Shown here in pieces: positions 47,102 to 60,879 of a DNA stretch of 64,000 nt (position 1 is the first letter of the stretch; each line of letters opens with the position of its first letter). Made by a program: the position numbers and the translations under genes. Source of the DNA: Sipunculus nudus (lineage: Eukaryota; Annelida; Sipuncula; Golfingiida; Sipunculidae); assembly GCA_026874595.1 (NCBI GenBank), contig CM049314.1, positions 50,325,812 to 50,389,811 of the forward strand, read 5' to 3'. The notes below the pieces were generated by a model that saw nothing but the letters and a program-made list of their open reading frames with translations, did no database searches and had not been told where the DNA came from.

Positions 47102-48801
47102 TACTCTCTACAGGCCACAATTTTCCAGCAATTGCTTTCAAACTTATACAGCTGGTAGACAAGCAAAAGTCCTGGAGGCCTATTGTTTTTGGGCATTATA
47201 GGTCAAATGTCAAGGTCAAGGTCATCAAAAGTATACAAAACGGTTTTTTGTTCATATCTGTGTTAATATTGGTCGTATCTACTTCAACAGTAGCTCATTT
47301 TAATCGTCATTCCAAGGCCTGTTTTCTGGTGTGTAGCTGACTCAATTTGCGGTAACCATGGTAACACATTTTTGGGGAAAAGTGCTGATATTTTTCTAAA
47401 TTTGTCAGTTTTAAAGCTACAGAGGTCTAGTTTTTTGCTTCAGGTAGCATTCACCTAGTACTACAAGATTCTATTAAGAGTCTCGCAATATCTCGTATAA
47501 TATCTCGTCAAACGAGATATTTCGAGATTTCAGTAATCTTGCCCTGGAGGCCACAGTTTTGCAGGAATCTTTTTGAAACTGGCATATCTTAAGTCCTACA
47601 CTATTATCTCGAAATCAATTTTTCATTTTTTTAATTCGGCCGCTAGGGGGCGCTGGGTGCAAACCTCTCCAACATATCATGTTTTGGCAATATCTCCAAA
47701 ATTATAAGCCTCAATTACAAAAACTATAGTGTATTTTTTTCCTCTAAGTCTTCTTCATGAACTCGTTTAGTCATCTGGTCTCAATCTTGTGTCACTTTGT
47801 CTGTGTGTCCGTCTGTTTCTCAGTTGTCCTCAAATCCGCTTGCTTGCCGGTTCTTGCGTCTCACATATAGCATTCTACACGACACAGTTTTGAAAGAATC
47901 TTTTTAAAACTATTACATCTTATGTCTTACACTTATATCTCGAAACCGATTTTTTATTTTCCAGAATTGGCCGCTAGGGGGCGGTGCACTCAAACATGCA
48001 CAACATATCATTTTTTGGCCATATCTCCAAAACTATAAACATCATTTACATAAACTATAGCTTATTTTCTTCCTCTGGGTCTTTCCAAAAACCTGGTGTA
48101 TTCATTTGGTCTCAATCTTGAGTCACTTTGTCTGTGTGTCCGTCTGTTTCTCAGTTGTCCTCAAATTCGCTTGCTTGCCGGTTCTTGCGTCTCACATATA
48201 GCATTCTACAGGCCACAGTTCTGAAAGAATCCTTTTAAAACTATTACATCTTATGTCTTACACATATATCTCGAAACCGATTTTTCATTTTCCAGAATTG
48301 GCCGCTAGGGGGCGGTGCACTCAAACTTGCACAACATATCATTTTTTGGCCATATCTCCAAAACTATTAACCTCATTTACATAAATTATAGCTTATTATC
48401 TTCCTCTTAGGATTCTTCATAACATGATTAAGTCATCTGTTCTCAATCTTGGGTCAGTATGTTTGTCTGTTTGTCAGTTGTCCTCATTTTCGCCTGCTTC
48501 CTGGTTCTTGCGTCTCACATGTAGCATTCTACTGGCCACAGTTTTGAAGGAATCGTTTTGTAAATTACACTTGTCATATATCGTGATGATATCTGGAAGT
48601 CCTATGTTTATTATTCAAATAAGTCAAAGATCAAGGTCAAGGTGATCAAAATATATCAAAATCTTATTTTCTTTAGAACTTTGTTAATATTGGTTCCTTC
48701 TTCACAAACTATGGATTATTTTCTTTCACTTTGACACTGCTGGTTCATCTGACTAACTTTACATCATTTCCGGCAAGCGCGTGACCTCAGGTCATCTAGT
48801 T

Positions 48802-48832
<31 letters not shown>

Positions 48833-48833
48833 G
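47102..48833 (+). repeat. Array unit 17, S class (1,732 bp), CACGACAC variant
   Basis: CTCF-like cores start at 47640, 47971 and 48302. It carries TCTACACGACACAG (C at 47880) at the m1/m2 junction, shared only with unit 20. Confidence 0.95.
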
Positions 48834-50864
48834 TACTCTCTACAGGCCACAATTTTCCAGCAATTGCTTTCAAACTTATACAGCTGGTAGACAAGCAAAA
48901 GTCCTGGAGGCCTATTGTTTTTGGGCATTATAGGTCAAATGTCAAGGTCAAGGTCATCAAAAGTATACAAAACGGTTTTTTGTTCATATCTGTGTTAATA
49001 TTGGTCGTATCTACTTCAACAGTAGCTCATTTTAATCGTCATTCCAAGGCCTGTTTTCTGGTGTGTAGCTGACTCAATTTGCGGTAACCATGGTAACACA
49101 TTTTTGGGGAAAAGTGCTGATATTTTTCTAAATTTGTCAGTTTTAAAGCTACAGAGGTCTAGTTTTTTGCTTCAGGTAGCATTCACCTAGTACTACAAGA
49201 TTCTATTAAGAGTCTCGCAATATCTCGTATAATATCTCGTCAAACGAGATATTTCGAGATTTCAGTAATCTTGCCCTGGAGGCCACAGTTTTGCAGGAAT
49301 CTTTTTGAAACTGGCATATCTTAAGTCCTACACTATTATCTCGAAATCAATTTTTCATTTTTTTAATTCGGCCGCTAGGGGGCGCTGGGTGCAAACCTCT
49401 CCAACATATCATGTTTTGGCAATATCTCCAAAATTATAAGCCTCAATTACAAAAACTATAGTGTATTTTTTTCCTCTAAGTCTTCTTCATGAACTCGTTT
49501 AGTCATCTGGTCTCAATCTTGTGTCACTTTGTCTGTGTGTCCGTCTGTTTCTCAGTTGTCCTCAAATCCGCTTGCTTGCCGGTTCTTGCGTCTCACATAT
49601 AGCATTCTACAGGACACAGTTTTGAAAGAATCTTTTTAAAACTATTACATCTTATGTCTTACACTTATATCTCGAAACCGATTTTTTATTTTCCAGAATT
49701 GGCCGCTAGGGGGCGGTGCACTCAAACATGCACAACATATCATTTTTTGGCCATATCTCCAAAACTATAAACATCATTTACATAAACTATAGCTTATTTT
49801 CTTCCTCTGGGTCTTTCCAAAAACCTGGTGTATTCATTTGGTCTCAATCTTGAGTCACTTTGTCTGTGTGTCCGTCTGTTTCTCAGTTGTCCTCAAATTC
49901 GCTTGCTTGCCGGTTCTTGCGTCTCACATATAGCATTCTACAGGCCACAGTTCTGAAAGAATCCTTTTAAAACTATTACATCTTATGTCTTACACATATA
50001 TCTCGAAACCGATTTTTCATTTTCCAGAATTGGCCGCTAGGGGGCGGTGCACTCAAACTTGCACAACATATCATTTTTTGGCCATATCTCCAAAACTATT
50101 AACCTCATTTACATAAACTATAGCTTATTTTCTTCCTCTGGGTCTTTCCAAAAACCTGGTGTATTCATTTGGTCTCAATCTTGAGTCACTTTGTCTGTGT
50201 GTCCGTCTGTTTCTCAGTTGTCCTCAAATTCGCTTGCTTGCCGGTTCTTGCGTCTCACATATAGCATTCTACAGGCCACAGTTCTGAAAGAATCCTTTTA
50301 AAACTATTACATCTTATGTCTTACACATATATCTCGAAACCGATTTTTCATTTTCCAGAATTGGCCGCTAGGGGGCGGTGCACTCAAACTTGCACAACAT
50401 ATCATTTTTTGGCCATATCTCCAAAACTATTAACCTCATTTACATAAATTATAGCTTATTATCTTCCTCTTAGGATTCTTCATAACATGATTAAGTCATC
50501 TGTTCTCAATCTTGGGTCAGTATGTTTGTCTGTTTGTCAGTTGTCCTCATTTTCGCCTGCTTCCTGGTTCTTGCGTCTCACATGTAGCATTCTACTGGCC
50601 ACAGTTTTGAAGGAATCGTTTTGTAAATTACACTTGTCATATATCGTGATGATATCTGGAAGTCCTATGTTTATTATTCAAATAAGTCAAAGATCAAGGT
50701 CAAGGTGATCAAAATATATCAAAATCTTATTTTCTTTAGAACTTTGTTAATATTGGTTCCTTCTTCACAAACTATGGATTATTTTCTTTCACTTTGACAC
50801 TGCTGGTTCATCTGACTAACTTTACATCATTTCCGGCAAGCGCGTGACCTCAGGTCATCTAGTT

Positions 50865-50895
<31 letters not shown>

Positions 50896-50896
50896 G
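48834..50896 (+). repeat. Array unit 18, L class (2,063 bp)
   Basis: CTCF-like cores start at 49372, 49703, 50034 and 50365. No private change noticed. Confidence 0.95.
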
Positions 50897-52927
50897 TACT
50901 CTCTACAGGCCACAATTTTCCAGCAATTGCTTTCAAACTTATACAGCTGGTAGACAAGCAAAAGTCCTGGAGGCCTATTGTTTTTGGGCATTATAGGTCA
51001 AATGTCAAGGTCAAGGTCATCAAAAGTATACAAAACGGTTTTTTGTTCATATCTGTGTTAATATTGGTCGTATCTACTTCAACAGTAGCTCATTTTAATC
51101 GTCATTCCAAAGCCTGTTTTCTGGTGTGTAGCTGACTCAATTTGCGGTAACCATGGTAACACATTTTTGGGGAAAAGTGCTGATATTTTTCTAAATTTGT
51201 CAGTTTTAAAGCTACAGAGGTCTAGTTTTTTGCTTCAGGTAGCATTCACCTAGTACTACAAGATTCTATTAAGAGTCTCGCAATATCTCGTATAATATCT
51301 CGTCAAACGAGATATTTCGAGATTTCAGTAATCTTGCCCTGGAGGCCACAGTTTTGCAGGAATCTTTTTGAAACTGGCATATCTTAAGTCCTACACTATT
51401 ATCTCGAAATCAATTTTTCATTTTTTTAATTCGGCCGCTAGGGGGCGCTGGGTGCAAACCTCTCCAACATATCATGTTTTGGCAATATCTCCAAAATTAT
51501 AAGCCTCAATTACAAAAACTATAGTGTATTTTTTTCCTCTAAGTCTTCTTCATGAACTCGTTTAGTCATCTGGTCTCAATCTTGTGTCACTTTGTCTGTG
51601 TGTCCGTCTGTTTCTCAGTTGTCCTCAAATCCGCTTGCTTGCCGGTTCTTGCGTCTCACATATAGCATTCTACAGGACACAGTTTTGAAAGAATCTTTTT
51701 AAAACTATTACATCTTATGTCTTACACTTATATCTCGAAACCGATTTTTTATTTTCCAGAATTGGCCGCTAGGGGGCGGTGCACTCAAACATGCACAACA
51801 TATCATTTTTTGGCCATATCTCCAAAACTATAAACATCATTTACATAAACTATAGCTTATTTTCTTCCTCTGGGTCTTTCCAAAAACCTGGTGTATTCAT
51901 TTGGTCTCAATCTTGAGTCACTTTGTCTGTGTGTCCGTCTGTTTCTCAGTTGTCCTCAAATTCGCTTGCTTGCCGGTTCTTGCGTCTCACATATAGCATT
52001 CTACAGGCCACAGTTCTGAAAGAATCCTTTTAAAACTATTACATCTTATGTCTTACACATATATCTCGAAACCGATTTTTCATTTTCCAGAATTGGCCGC
52101 TAGGGGGCGGTGCACTCAAACTTGCACAACATATCATTTTTTGGCCATATCTCCAAAACTATTAACCTCATTTACATAAACTATAGCTTATTTTCTTCCT
52201 CTGGGTCTTTCCAAAAACCTGGTGTATTCATTTGGTCTCAATCTTGAGTCACTTTGTCTGTGTGTCCGTCTGTTTCTCAGTTGTCCTCAAATTCGCTTGC
52301 TTGCCGGTTCTTGCGTCTCACATATAGCATTCTACAGGCCACAGTTCTGAAAGAATCCTTTTAAAACTATTACATCTTATGTCTTACACTTATATCTCGA
52401 AACCGATTTTTCATTTTCCAGAATTGGCCGCTAGGGGGCGGTGCACTCAAACTTGCACAACATATCATTTTTTGGCCATATCTCCAAAACTATTAACCTC
52501 ATTTACATAAATTATAGCTTATTATCTTCCTCTTAGGATTCTTCATAACATGATTAAGTCATCTGTTCTCAATCTTGGGTCAGTATGTTTGTCTGTTTGT
52601 CAGTTGTCCTCATTTTCGCCTGCTTCCTGGTTCTTGCGTCTCACATGTAGCATTCTACTGGCCACAGTTTTGAAGGAATCGTTTTGTAAATTACACTTGT
52701 CATATATCGTGATGATATCTGGAAGTCCTATGTTTATTATTCAAATAAGTCAAAGATCAAGGTCAAGGTGATCAAAATATATCAAAATCTTATTTTCTTT
52801 AGAACTTTGTTAATATTGGTTCCTTCTTCACAAACTATGGATTATTTTCTTTCACTTTGACACTGCTGGTTCATCTGACTAACTTTACATCATTTCCGGC
52901 AAGCGCGTGACCTCAGGTCATCTAGTT

Positions 52928-52958
<31 letters not shown>

Positions 52959-52959
52959 G
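50897..52959 (+). repeat. Array unit 19, L class (2,063 bp), CTTA variant
   Basis: CTCF-like cores start at 51435, 51766, 52097 and 52428. m3' reads TTACACTTATATC (T at 52390), shared with unit 20. A private CCAAAGCCTG change lies near 51111. Confidence 0.95.
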
Positions 52960-54659
52960 TACTCTCTACAGGCCACAATTTTCCAGCAATTGCTTTCAAA
53001 CTTATACAGCTGGTAGACAAGCAAAAGTCCTGGAGGCCTATTGTTTTTGGGCATTATAGGTCAAATGTCAAGGTCAAGGTCATCAAAAGTATACAAAACG
53101 GTTTTTTGTTCATATCTGTGTTAATATTGGTCGTATCTACTTCAACAGTAGCTCATTTTAATCGTCATTCCAAGGCCTGTTTTCTGGTGTGTAGCTGACT
53201 CAATTTGCGGTAACCATGGTAACACATTTTTGGGGAAAAGTGCTTATATTTTTCTAAATTTGTCAGTTTTAAAGCTACAGAGGTCTAGTTTTTTGCTTCA
53301 GGTAGCATTCACCTAGTACTACAAGATTCTATTAAGAGTCTCGCAATATCTCGTATAATATCTCGTCAAACGAGATATTTCGAGATTTCAGTAATCTTGC
53401 CCTGGAGGCCACAGTTTTGCAGGAATCTTTTTGAAACTGGCATATCTTAAGTCCTACACTATTATCTCGAAATCAATTTTTCATTTTTTTAATTCGGCCG
53501 CTAGGGGGCGCTGGGTGCAAACCTCTCCAACATATCATGTTTTGGCAATATCTCCAAAATTATAAGCCTCAATTACAAAAACTATAGTGTATTTTTTTCC
53601 TCTAAGTCTTCTTCATGAACTCGTTTAGTCATCTGGTCTCAATCTTGTGTCACTTTGTCTGTGTGTCCGTCTGTTTCTCAGTTGTCCTCAAATCCGCTTG
53701 CTTGCCGGTTCTTGCGTCTCACATATAGCATTCTACACGACACAGTTTTGAAAGAATCTTTTTAAAACTATTACATCTTATGTCTTACACTTATATCTCG
53801 AAACCGATTTTTTATTTTCCAGAATTGGCCGCTAGGGGGCGGTGCACTCAAACATGCACAACATATCATTTTTTGGCCATATCTCCAAAACTATAAACAT
53901 CATTTACATAAACTATAGCTTATTTTCTTCCTCTGGGTCTTTCCAAAAACCTGGTGTATTCATTTGGTCTCAATCTTGAGTCACTTTGTCTGTGTGTCCG
54001 TCTGTTTCTCAGTTGTCCTCAAATTCGCTTGCTTGCCGGTTCTTGCGTCTCACATATAGCATTCTACAGGCCACAGTTCTGAAAGAATCCTTTTAAAACT
54101 ATTACATCTTATGTCTTACACTTATATCTCGAAACCGATTTTTCATTTTCCAGAATTGGCCGCTAGGGGGCGGTGCACTCAAACTTGCACAACATATCAT
54201 TTTTTGGCCATATCTCCAAAACTATTAACCTCATTTACATAAATTATAGCTTATTATCTTCCTCTTAGGATTCTTCATAACATGATTAAGTCATCTGTTC
54301 TCAATCTTGGGTCAGTATGTTTGTCTGTTTGTCAGTTGTCCTCATTTTCGCCTGCTTCCTGGTTCTTGCGTCTCACATGTAGCATTCTACTGGCCACAGT
54401 TTTGAAGGAATCGTTTTGTAAATTACACTTGTCATATATCGTGATGATATCTGGAAGTCCTATGTTTATTATTCAAATAAGTCAAAGATCAAGGTCAAGG
54501 TGATCAAAATATATCAAAATCTTATTTTCTTTAGAACTTTGTTAATATTGGTTCCTTCTTCACAAACTATGGATTATTTTCTTTCACTTTGACACTGCTG
54601 GTTCATCTGACTAACTTTACATCATTTCCGGCAAGCGCGTGACCTCAGGTCATCTAGTT

Positions 54660-54690
<31 letters not shown>

Positions 54691-54691
54691 G
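52960..54691 (+). repeat. Array unit 20, S class (1,732 bp), two shared variants
   Basis: CTCF-like cores start at 53498, 53829 and 54160. It shares CACGACAC with unit 17 (C at 53738). Its single m3-type copy has the CTTA variant (T at 54122) found in m3' of unit 19. A private GTGCTTATATT change lies near 53245. Confidence 0.95.
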
Positions 54692-56721
54692 TACTCTCTA
54701 CAGGCCACAATTTTCCAGCAATTGCTTTCAAACTTATACAGCTGGTAGACAAGCAAAAGTCCTGGAGGCCTATTGTTTTTGGGCATTATAGGTCAAATGT
54801 CAAGGTCAAGGTCATCAAAAGTATACAAAACGGTTTTTTGTTCATATCTGTGTTAATATTGGTCGTATCTACTTCAACAGTAGCTCATTTTAATCGTCAT
54901 TCCAAGGCCTGTTTTCTGGTGTGTAGCTGACTCAATTTGCGGTAACCATGGTAACACATTTTTGGGGAAAAGTGCTGATATTTTTCTAAATTTGTCAGTT
55001 TTAAAGCTACAGAGGTCTAGTTTTTTGCTTCAGGTAGCATTCACCTAGTACTACAAGATTCTATTAAGAGTCTCGCAATATCTCGTATAATATCTCGTCA
55101 AACGAGATATTTCGAGATTTCAGTAATCTTGCCCTGGAGGCCACAGTTTTGCAGGAATCTTTTTGAAACTGGCATATCTTAAGTCCTACACTATTATCTC
55201 GAAATCATTTTTCATTTTTTTAATTCGGCCGCTAGGGGGCGCTGGGTGCAAACCTCTCCAACATATCATGTTTTGGCAATATCTCCAAAATTATAAGCCT
55301 CAATTACAAAAACTATAGTGTATTTTTTTCCTCTAAGTCTTCTTCATGAACTCGTTTAGTCATCTGGTCTCAATCTTGTGTCACTTTGTCTGTGTGTCCG
55401 TCTGTTTCTCAGTTGTCCTCAAATCCGCTTGCTTGCCGGTTCTTGCGTCTCACATATAGCATTCTACAGGACACAGTTTTGAAAGAATCTTTTTAAAACT
55501 ATTACATCTTATGTCTTACACTTATATCTCGAAACCGATTTTTTATTTTCCAGAATTTGCCGCTAGGGGGCGGTGCACTCAAACATGCACAACATATCAT
55601 TTTTTGGCCATATCTCCAAAACTATAAACATCATTTACATAAACTATAGCTTATTTTCTTCCTCTGGGTCTTTCCAAAAACCTGGTGTATTCATTTGGTC
55701 TCAATCTTGAGTCACTTTGTCTGTGTGTCCGTCTGTTTCTCAGTTGTCCTCAAATTCGCTTGCTTGCCGGTTCTTGCGTCTCACATATAGCATTCTACAG
55801 GCCACAGTTCTGAAAGAATCCTTTTAAAACTATTACATCTTATGTCTTACACATATATCTCGAAACCGATTTTTCATTTTCCAGAATTGGCCGCTAGGGG
55901 GCGGTGCACTCAAACTTGCACAACATATCATTTTTTGGCCATATCTCCAAAACTATTAACCTCATTTACATAAACTATAGCTTATTTTCTTCCTCTGGGT
56001 CTTTCCAAAAACCTGGTGTATTCATTTGGTCTCAATCTTGAGTCACTTTGTCTGTGTGTCCGTCTGTTTCTCAGTTGTCCTCAAATTCGCTTGCTTGCCG
56101 GTTCTTGCGTCTCACATATAGCATTCTACAGGCCACAGTTCTGAAAGAATCCTTTTAAAACTATTACATCTTATGTCTTACACATATATCTCGAAACCGA
56201 TTTTTCATTTTCCAGAATTGGCCGCTAGGGGGCGGTGCACTCAAACTTGCACAACATATCATTTTTTGGCCATATCTCCAAAACTATTAACCTCATTTAC
56301 ATAAATTATAGCTTATTATCTTCCTCTTAGGATTCTTCATAACATGATTAAGTCATCTGTTCTCAATCTTGGGTCAGTATGTTTGTCTGTTTGTCAGTTG
56401 TCCTCATTTTCGCCTGCTTCCTGGTTCTTGCGTCTCACATGTAGCATTCTACTGGCCACAGTTTTGAAGGAATCGTTTTGTAAATTACACTTGTCATATA
56501 TCGTGATGATATCTGGAAGTCCTATGTTTATTATTCAAATAAGTCAAAGATCAAGGTCAAGGTGATCAAAATATATCAAAATCTTATTTTCTTTAGAACT
56601 TTGTTAATATTGGTTCCTTCTTCACAAACTATGGATTATTTTCTTTCACTTTGACACTGCTGGTTCATCTGACTAACTTTACATCATTTCCGGCAAGCGC
56701 GTGACCTCAGGTCATCTAGTT

Positions 56722-56752
<31 letters not shown>

Positions 56753-56753
56753 G
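54692..56753 (+). repeat. Array unit 21, L class (2,062 bp)
   Basis: CTCF-like cores start at 55229, 55560, 55891 and 56222. One base is missing from m1 (GAAATCATTTTTC, near 55206). A private change reads GAATTTGCCGC (55558), just outside the m2 core. Confidence 0.95.
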
Positions 56754-58784
56754 TACTCTCTACAGGCCACAATTTTCCAGCAATTGCTTTCAAACTTATA
56801 CAGCTGGTAGACAAGCAAAAGTCCTGGAGGCCTATTGTTTTTGGGCATTATAGGTCAAATGTCAAGGTCAAGGTCATCAAAAGTATACAAAACGGTTTTT
56901 TGTTCATATCTGTGTTAATATTGGTCGTATCTACTTCAACAGTAGCTCATTTTAATCGTCATTCCAAGGCCTGTTTTCTGGTGTGTAGCTGACTCAATTT
57001 GCGGTAACCATGGTAACACATTTTTGGGGAAAAGTGCTGATATTTTTCTAAATTTGTCAGTTTTAAAGCTACAGAGGTCTAGTTTTTTGCTTCAGGTAGC
57101 ATTCACCTAGTACTACAAGATTCTATTAAGAGTCTCGCAATATCTCGTATAATATCTCGTCATACGAGATATTTCGAGATTTCAGTAATCTTGCCCTGGA
57201 GGCCACAGTTTTGCAGGAATCTTTTTGAAACTGGCATATCTTAAGTCCTACACTGTTATCTCGAAATCAATTTTTCATTTTTTTAATTCGGCCGCTAGGG
57301 GGCGCTGGGTGCAAACCTCTCCAACATATCATGTTTTGGCAATATCTCCAAAATTATAAGCCTCAATTACAAAAACTATAGTGTATTTTTTTCCTCTAAG
57401 TCTTCTTCATGAACTCGTTTAGTCATCTGGTCTCAATCTTGTGTCACTTTGTCTGTGTGTCCGTCTGTTTCTCAGTTGTCCTCAAATCCGCTTGCTTGCC
57501 GGTTCTTGCGTCTCACATATAGCATTCTACAGGACACAGTTTTGAAAGAATCTTTTTAAAACTATTACATCTTATGTCTTACACTTATATCTCGAAACCG
57601 ATTTTTTATTTTCCAGAATTGGCCGCTAGGGGGCGGTGCACTCAAACATGCACAACATATCATTTTTTGGCCATATCTCCAAAACTATAAACATCATTTA
57701 CATAAACTATAGCTTATTTTCTTCCTCTGGGTCTTTCCAAAAACCTGGTGTATTCATTTGGTCTCAATCTTGAGTCACTTTGTCTGTGTGTCCGTCTGTT
57801 TCTCAGTTGTCCTCAAATTCGCTTGCTTGCCGGTTCTTGCGTCTCACATATAGCATTCTACAGGCCACAGTTCTGAAAGAATCCTTTTAAAACTATTACA
57901 TCTTATGTCTTACACATATATCTCGAAACCGATTTTTCATTTTCCAGAATTGGCCGCTAGGGGGCGGTGCACTCAAACTTGCACAACATATCATTTTTTG
58001 GCCATATCTCCAAAACTATTAACCTCATTTACATAAACTATAGCTTATTTTCTTCCTCTGGGTCTTTCCAAAAACCTGGTGTATTCATTTGGTCTCAATC
58101 TTGAGTCACTTTGTCTGTGTGTCCGTCTGTTTCTCAGTTGTCCTCAAATTCGCTTGCTTGCCGGTTCTTGCGTCTCACATATAGCATTCTACAGGCCACA
58201 GTTCTGAAAGAATCCTTTTAAAACTATTACATCTTATGTCTTACACATATATCTCGAAACCGATTTTTCATTTTCCAGAATTGGCCGCTAGGGGGCGGTG
58301 CACTCAAACTTGCACAACATATCATTTTTTGGCCATATCTCCAAAACTATTAACCTCATTTACATAAATTATAGCTTATTATCTTCCTCTTAGGATTCTT
58401 CATAACATGATTAAGTCATCTGTTCTCAATCTTGGGTCAGTATGTTTGTCTGTTTGTCAGTTGTCCTCATTTTCGCCTGCTTCCTGGTTCTTGCGTCTCA
58501 CATGTAGCATTCTACTGGCCACAGTTTTGAAGGAATCGTTTTGTAAATTACACTTGTCATATATCGTGATGATATCTGGAAGTCCTATGTTTATTATTCA
58601 AATAAGTCAAAGATCAAGGTCAAGGTGATCAAAATATATCAAAATCTTATTTTCTTTAGAACTTTGTTAATATTGGTTCCTTCTTCACAAACTATGGATT
58701 ATTTTCTTTCACTTTGACACTGCTGGTTCATCTGACTAACTTTACATCATTTCCGGCAAGCGCGTGACCTCAGGTCATCTAGTT

Positions 58785-58815
<31 letters not shown>

Positions 58816-58816
58816 G
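56754..58816 (+). repeat. Array unit 22, L class (2,063 bp), G variant
   Basis: CTCF-like cores start at 57292, 57623, 57954 and 58285. G variant at 57255, here in an L unit. The head hairpin loop is changed from CAA to CAT (57163), leaving the stem intact. Confidence 0.95.
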
Positions 58817-60847
58817 TACTCTCTACAGGCCACAATTTTCCAGCAATTGCTTTCAAACTTATACAGCTGGTAGACAAGCAAAAGTCCTGGAGGCCTATTG
58901 TTTTTGGGCATTATAGGTCAAATGTCAAGGTCAAGGTCATCAAAAGTATACAAAACGGTTTTTTGTTCATATCTGTGTTAATATTGGTCGTATCTACTTC
59001 AACAGTAGCTCATTTTAATCGTCATTCCAAGGCCTGTTTTCTGGTGTGTAGCTGACTCAATTTGCGGTAACCATGGTAACACATTTTTGGGGAAAAGTGC
59101 TGATATTTTTCTAAATTTGTCAGTTTTAAAGCTACAGAGGTCTAGTTTTTTGCTTCAGGTAGCATTCACCTAGTACTACAAGATTCTATTAAGAGTCTCG
59201 CAATATCTCGTATAATATCTCGTCAAACGAGATATTTCGAGATTTCAGTAATCTTGCCCTGGAGGCCACAGTTTTGCAGGAATCTTTTTGAAACTGGCAT
59301 ATCTTAAGTCCTACACTATTATCTCGAAATCAATTTTTCATTTTTTTAATTCGGCCGCTAGGGGGCGCTGGGTGCAAACCTCTCCAACATATCATGTTTT
59401 GGCAATATCTCCAAAATTATAAGCCTCAATTACAAAAACTATAGTGTATTTTTTTCCTCTAAGTCTTCTTCATGAACTCGTTTAGTCATCTGGTCTCAAT
59501 CTTGTGTCACTTTGTCTGTGTGTCCGTCTGTTTCTCAGTTGTCCTCAAATCCGCTTGCTTGCCGGTTCTTGCGTCTCACATATAGCATTCTACAGGACAC
59601 AGTTTTGAAAGAATCTTTTTAAAACTATTACATCTTATGTCTTACACTTATATCTCGAAACCGATTTTTTATTTTCCAGAATTGGCCGCTAGGGGGCGGT
59701 GCACTCAAACATGCACAACATATCATTTTTTGGCCATATCTCCAAAACTATAAACATCATTTACATAAACTATAGCTTATTTTCTTCCTCTGGGTCTTTC
59801 CAAAAACCTGGTGTATTCATTTGGTCTCAATCTTGAGTCACTTTGTCTGTGTGTCCGTCTGTTTCTCAGTTGTCCTCAAATTCGCTTGCTTGCCGGTTCT
59901 TGCGTCTCACATATAGCATTCTACAGGCCACAGTTCTGAAAGAATCCTTTTAAAACTATTACATCTTATGTCTTACACATATATCTCGAAACCGATTTTT
60001 CATTTTCCAGAATTGGCCGCTAGGGGGCGGTGCACTCAAACTTGCACAACATATCATTTTTTGGCCATATCTCCAAAACTATTAACCTCATTTACATAAA
60101 CTATAGCTTATTTTCTTCCTCTGGGTCTTTCCAAAAACCTGGTGTATTCATTTGGTCTCAATCTTGAGTCACTTTGTCTGTGTGTCCGTCTGTTTCTCAG
60201 TTGTCCTCAAATTCGCTTGCTTGCCGGTTCTTGCGTCTCACATATAGCATTCTACAGGCCACAGTTCTGAAAGAATCCTTTTAAAACTATTACATCTTAT
60301 GTCTTACACATATATCTCGAAACCGATTTTTCATTTTCCAGAATTGGCCGCTAGGGGGCGGTGCACTCAAACTTGCACAACATATCATTTTTTGGCCATA
60401 TCTCCAAAACTATTAACCTCATTTACATAAATTATAGCTTATTATCTTCCTCTTAGGATTCTTCATAACATGATTAAGTCATCTGTTCTCAATCTTGGGT
60501 CAGTATGTTTGTCTGTTTGTCAGTTGTCCTCATTTTCGCCTGCTTCCTGGTTCTTGCGTCTCACATGTAGCATTCTACTGGCCACAGTTTTGAAGGAATC
60601 GTTTTGTAAATTACACTTGTCATATATCGTGATGATATCTGGAAGTCCTATGTTTATTATTCAAATAAGTCAAAGATCAAGGTCAAGGTGATCAAAATAT
60701 ATCAAAATCTTATTTTCTTTAGAACTTTGTTAATATTGGTTCCTTCTTCACAAACTATGGATTATTTTCTTTCACTTTGACACTGCTGGTTCATCTGACT
60801 AACTTTACATCATTTCCGGCAAGCGCGTGACCTCAGGTCATCTAGTT

Positions 60848-60878
<31 letters not shown>

Positions 60879-60879
60879 G
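58817..60879 (+). repeat. Array unit 23, L class (2,063 bp)
   Basis: CTCF-like cores start at 59355, 59686, 60017 and 60348. No private change noticed. Confidence 0.95.

Noticed and set aside
31550-47340. A 95-codon frame in three units (31550, 39136, 47053)
   Set aside because: It exists only because the 4-bp-shorter TGTC tract joins two frames; it is a by-product of microsatellite length.
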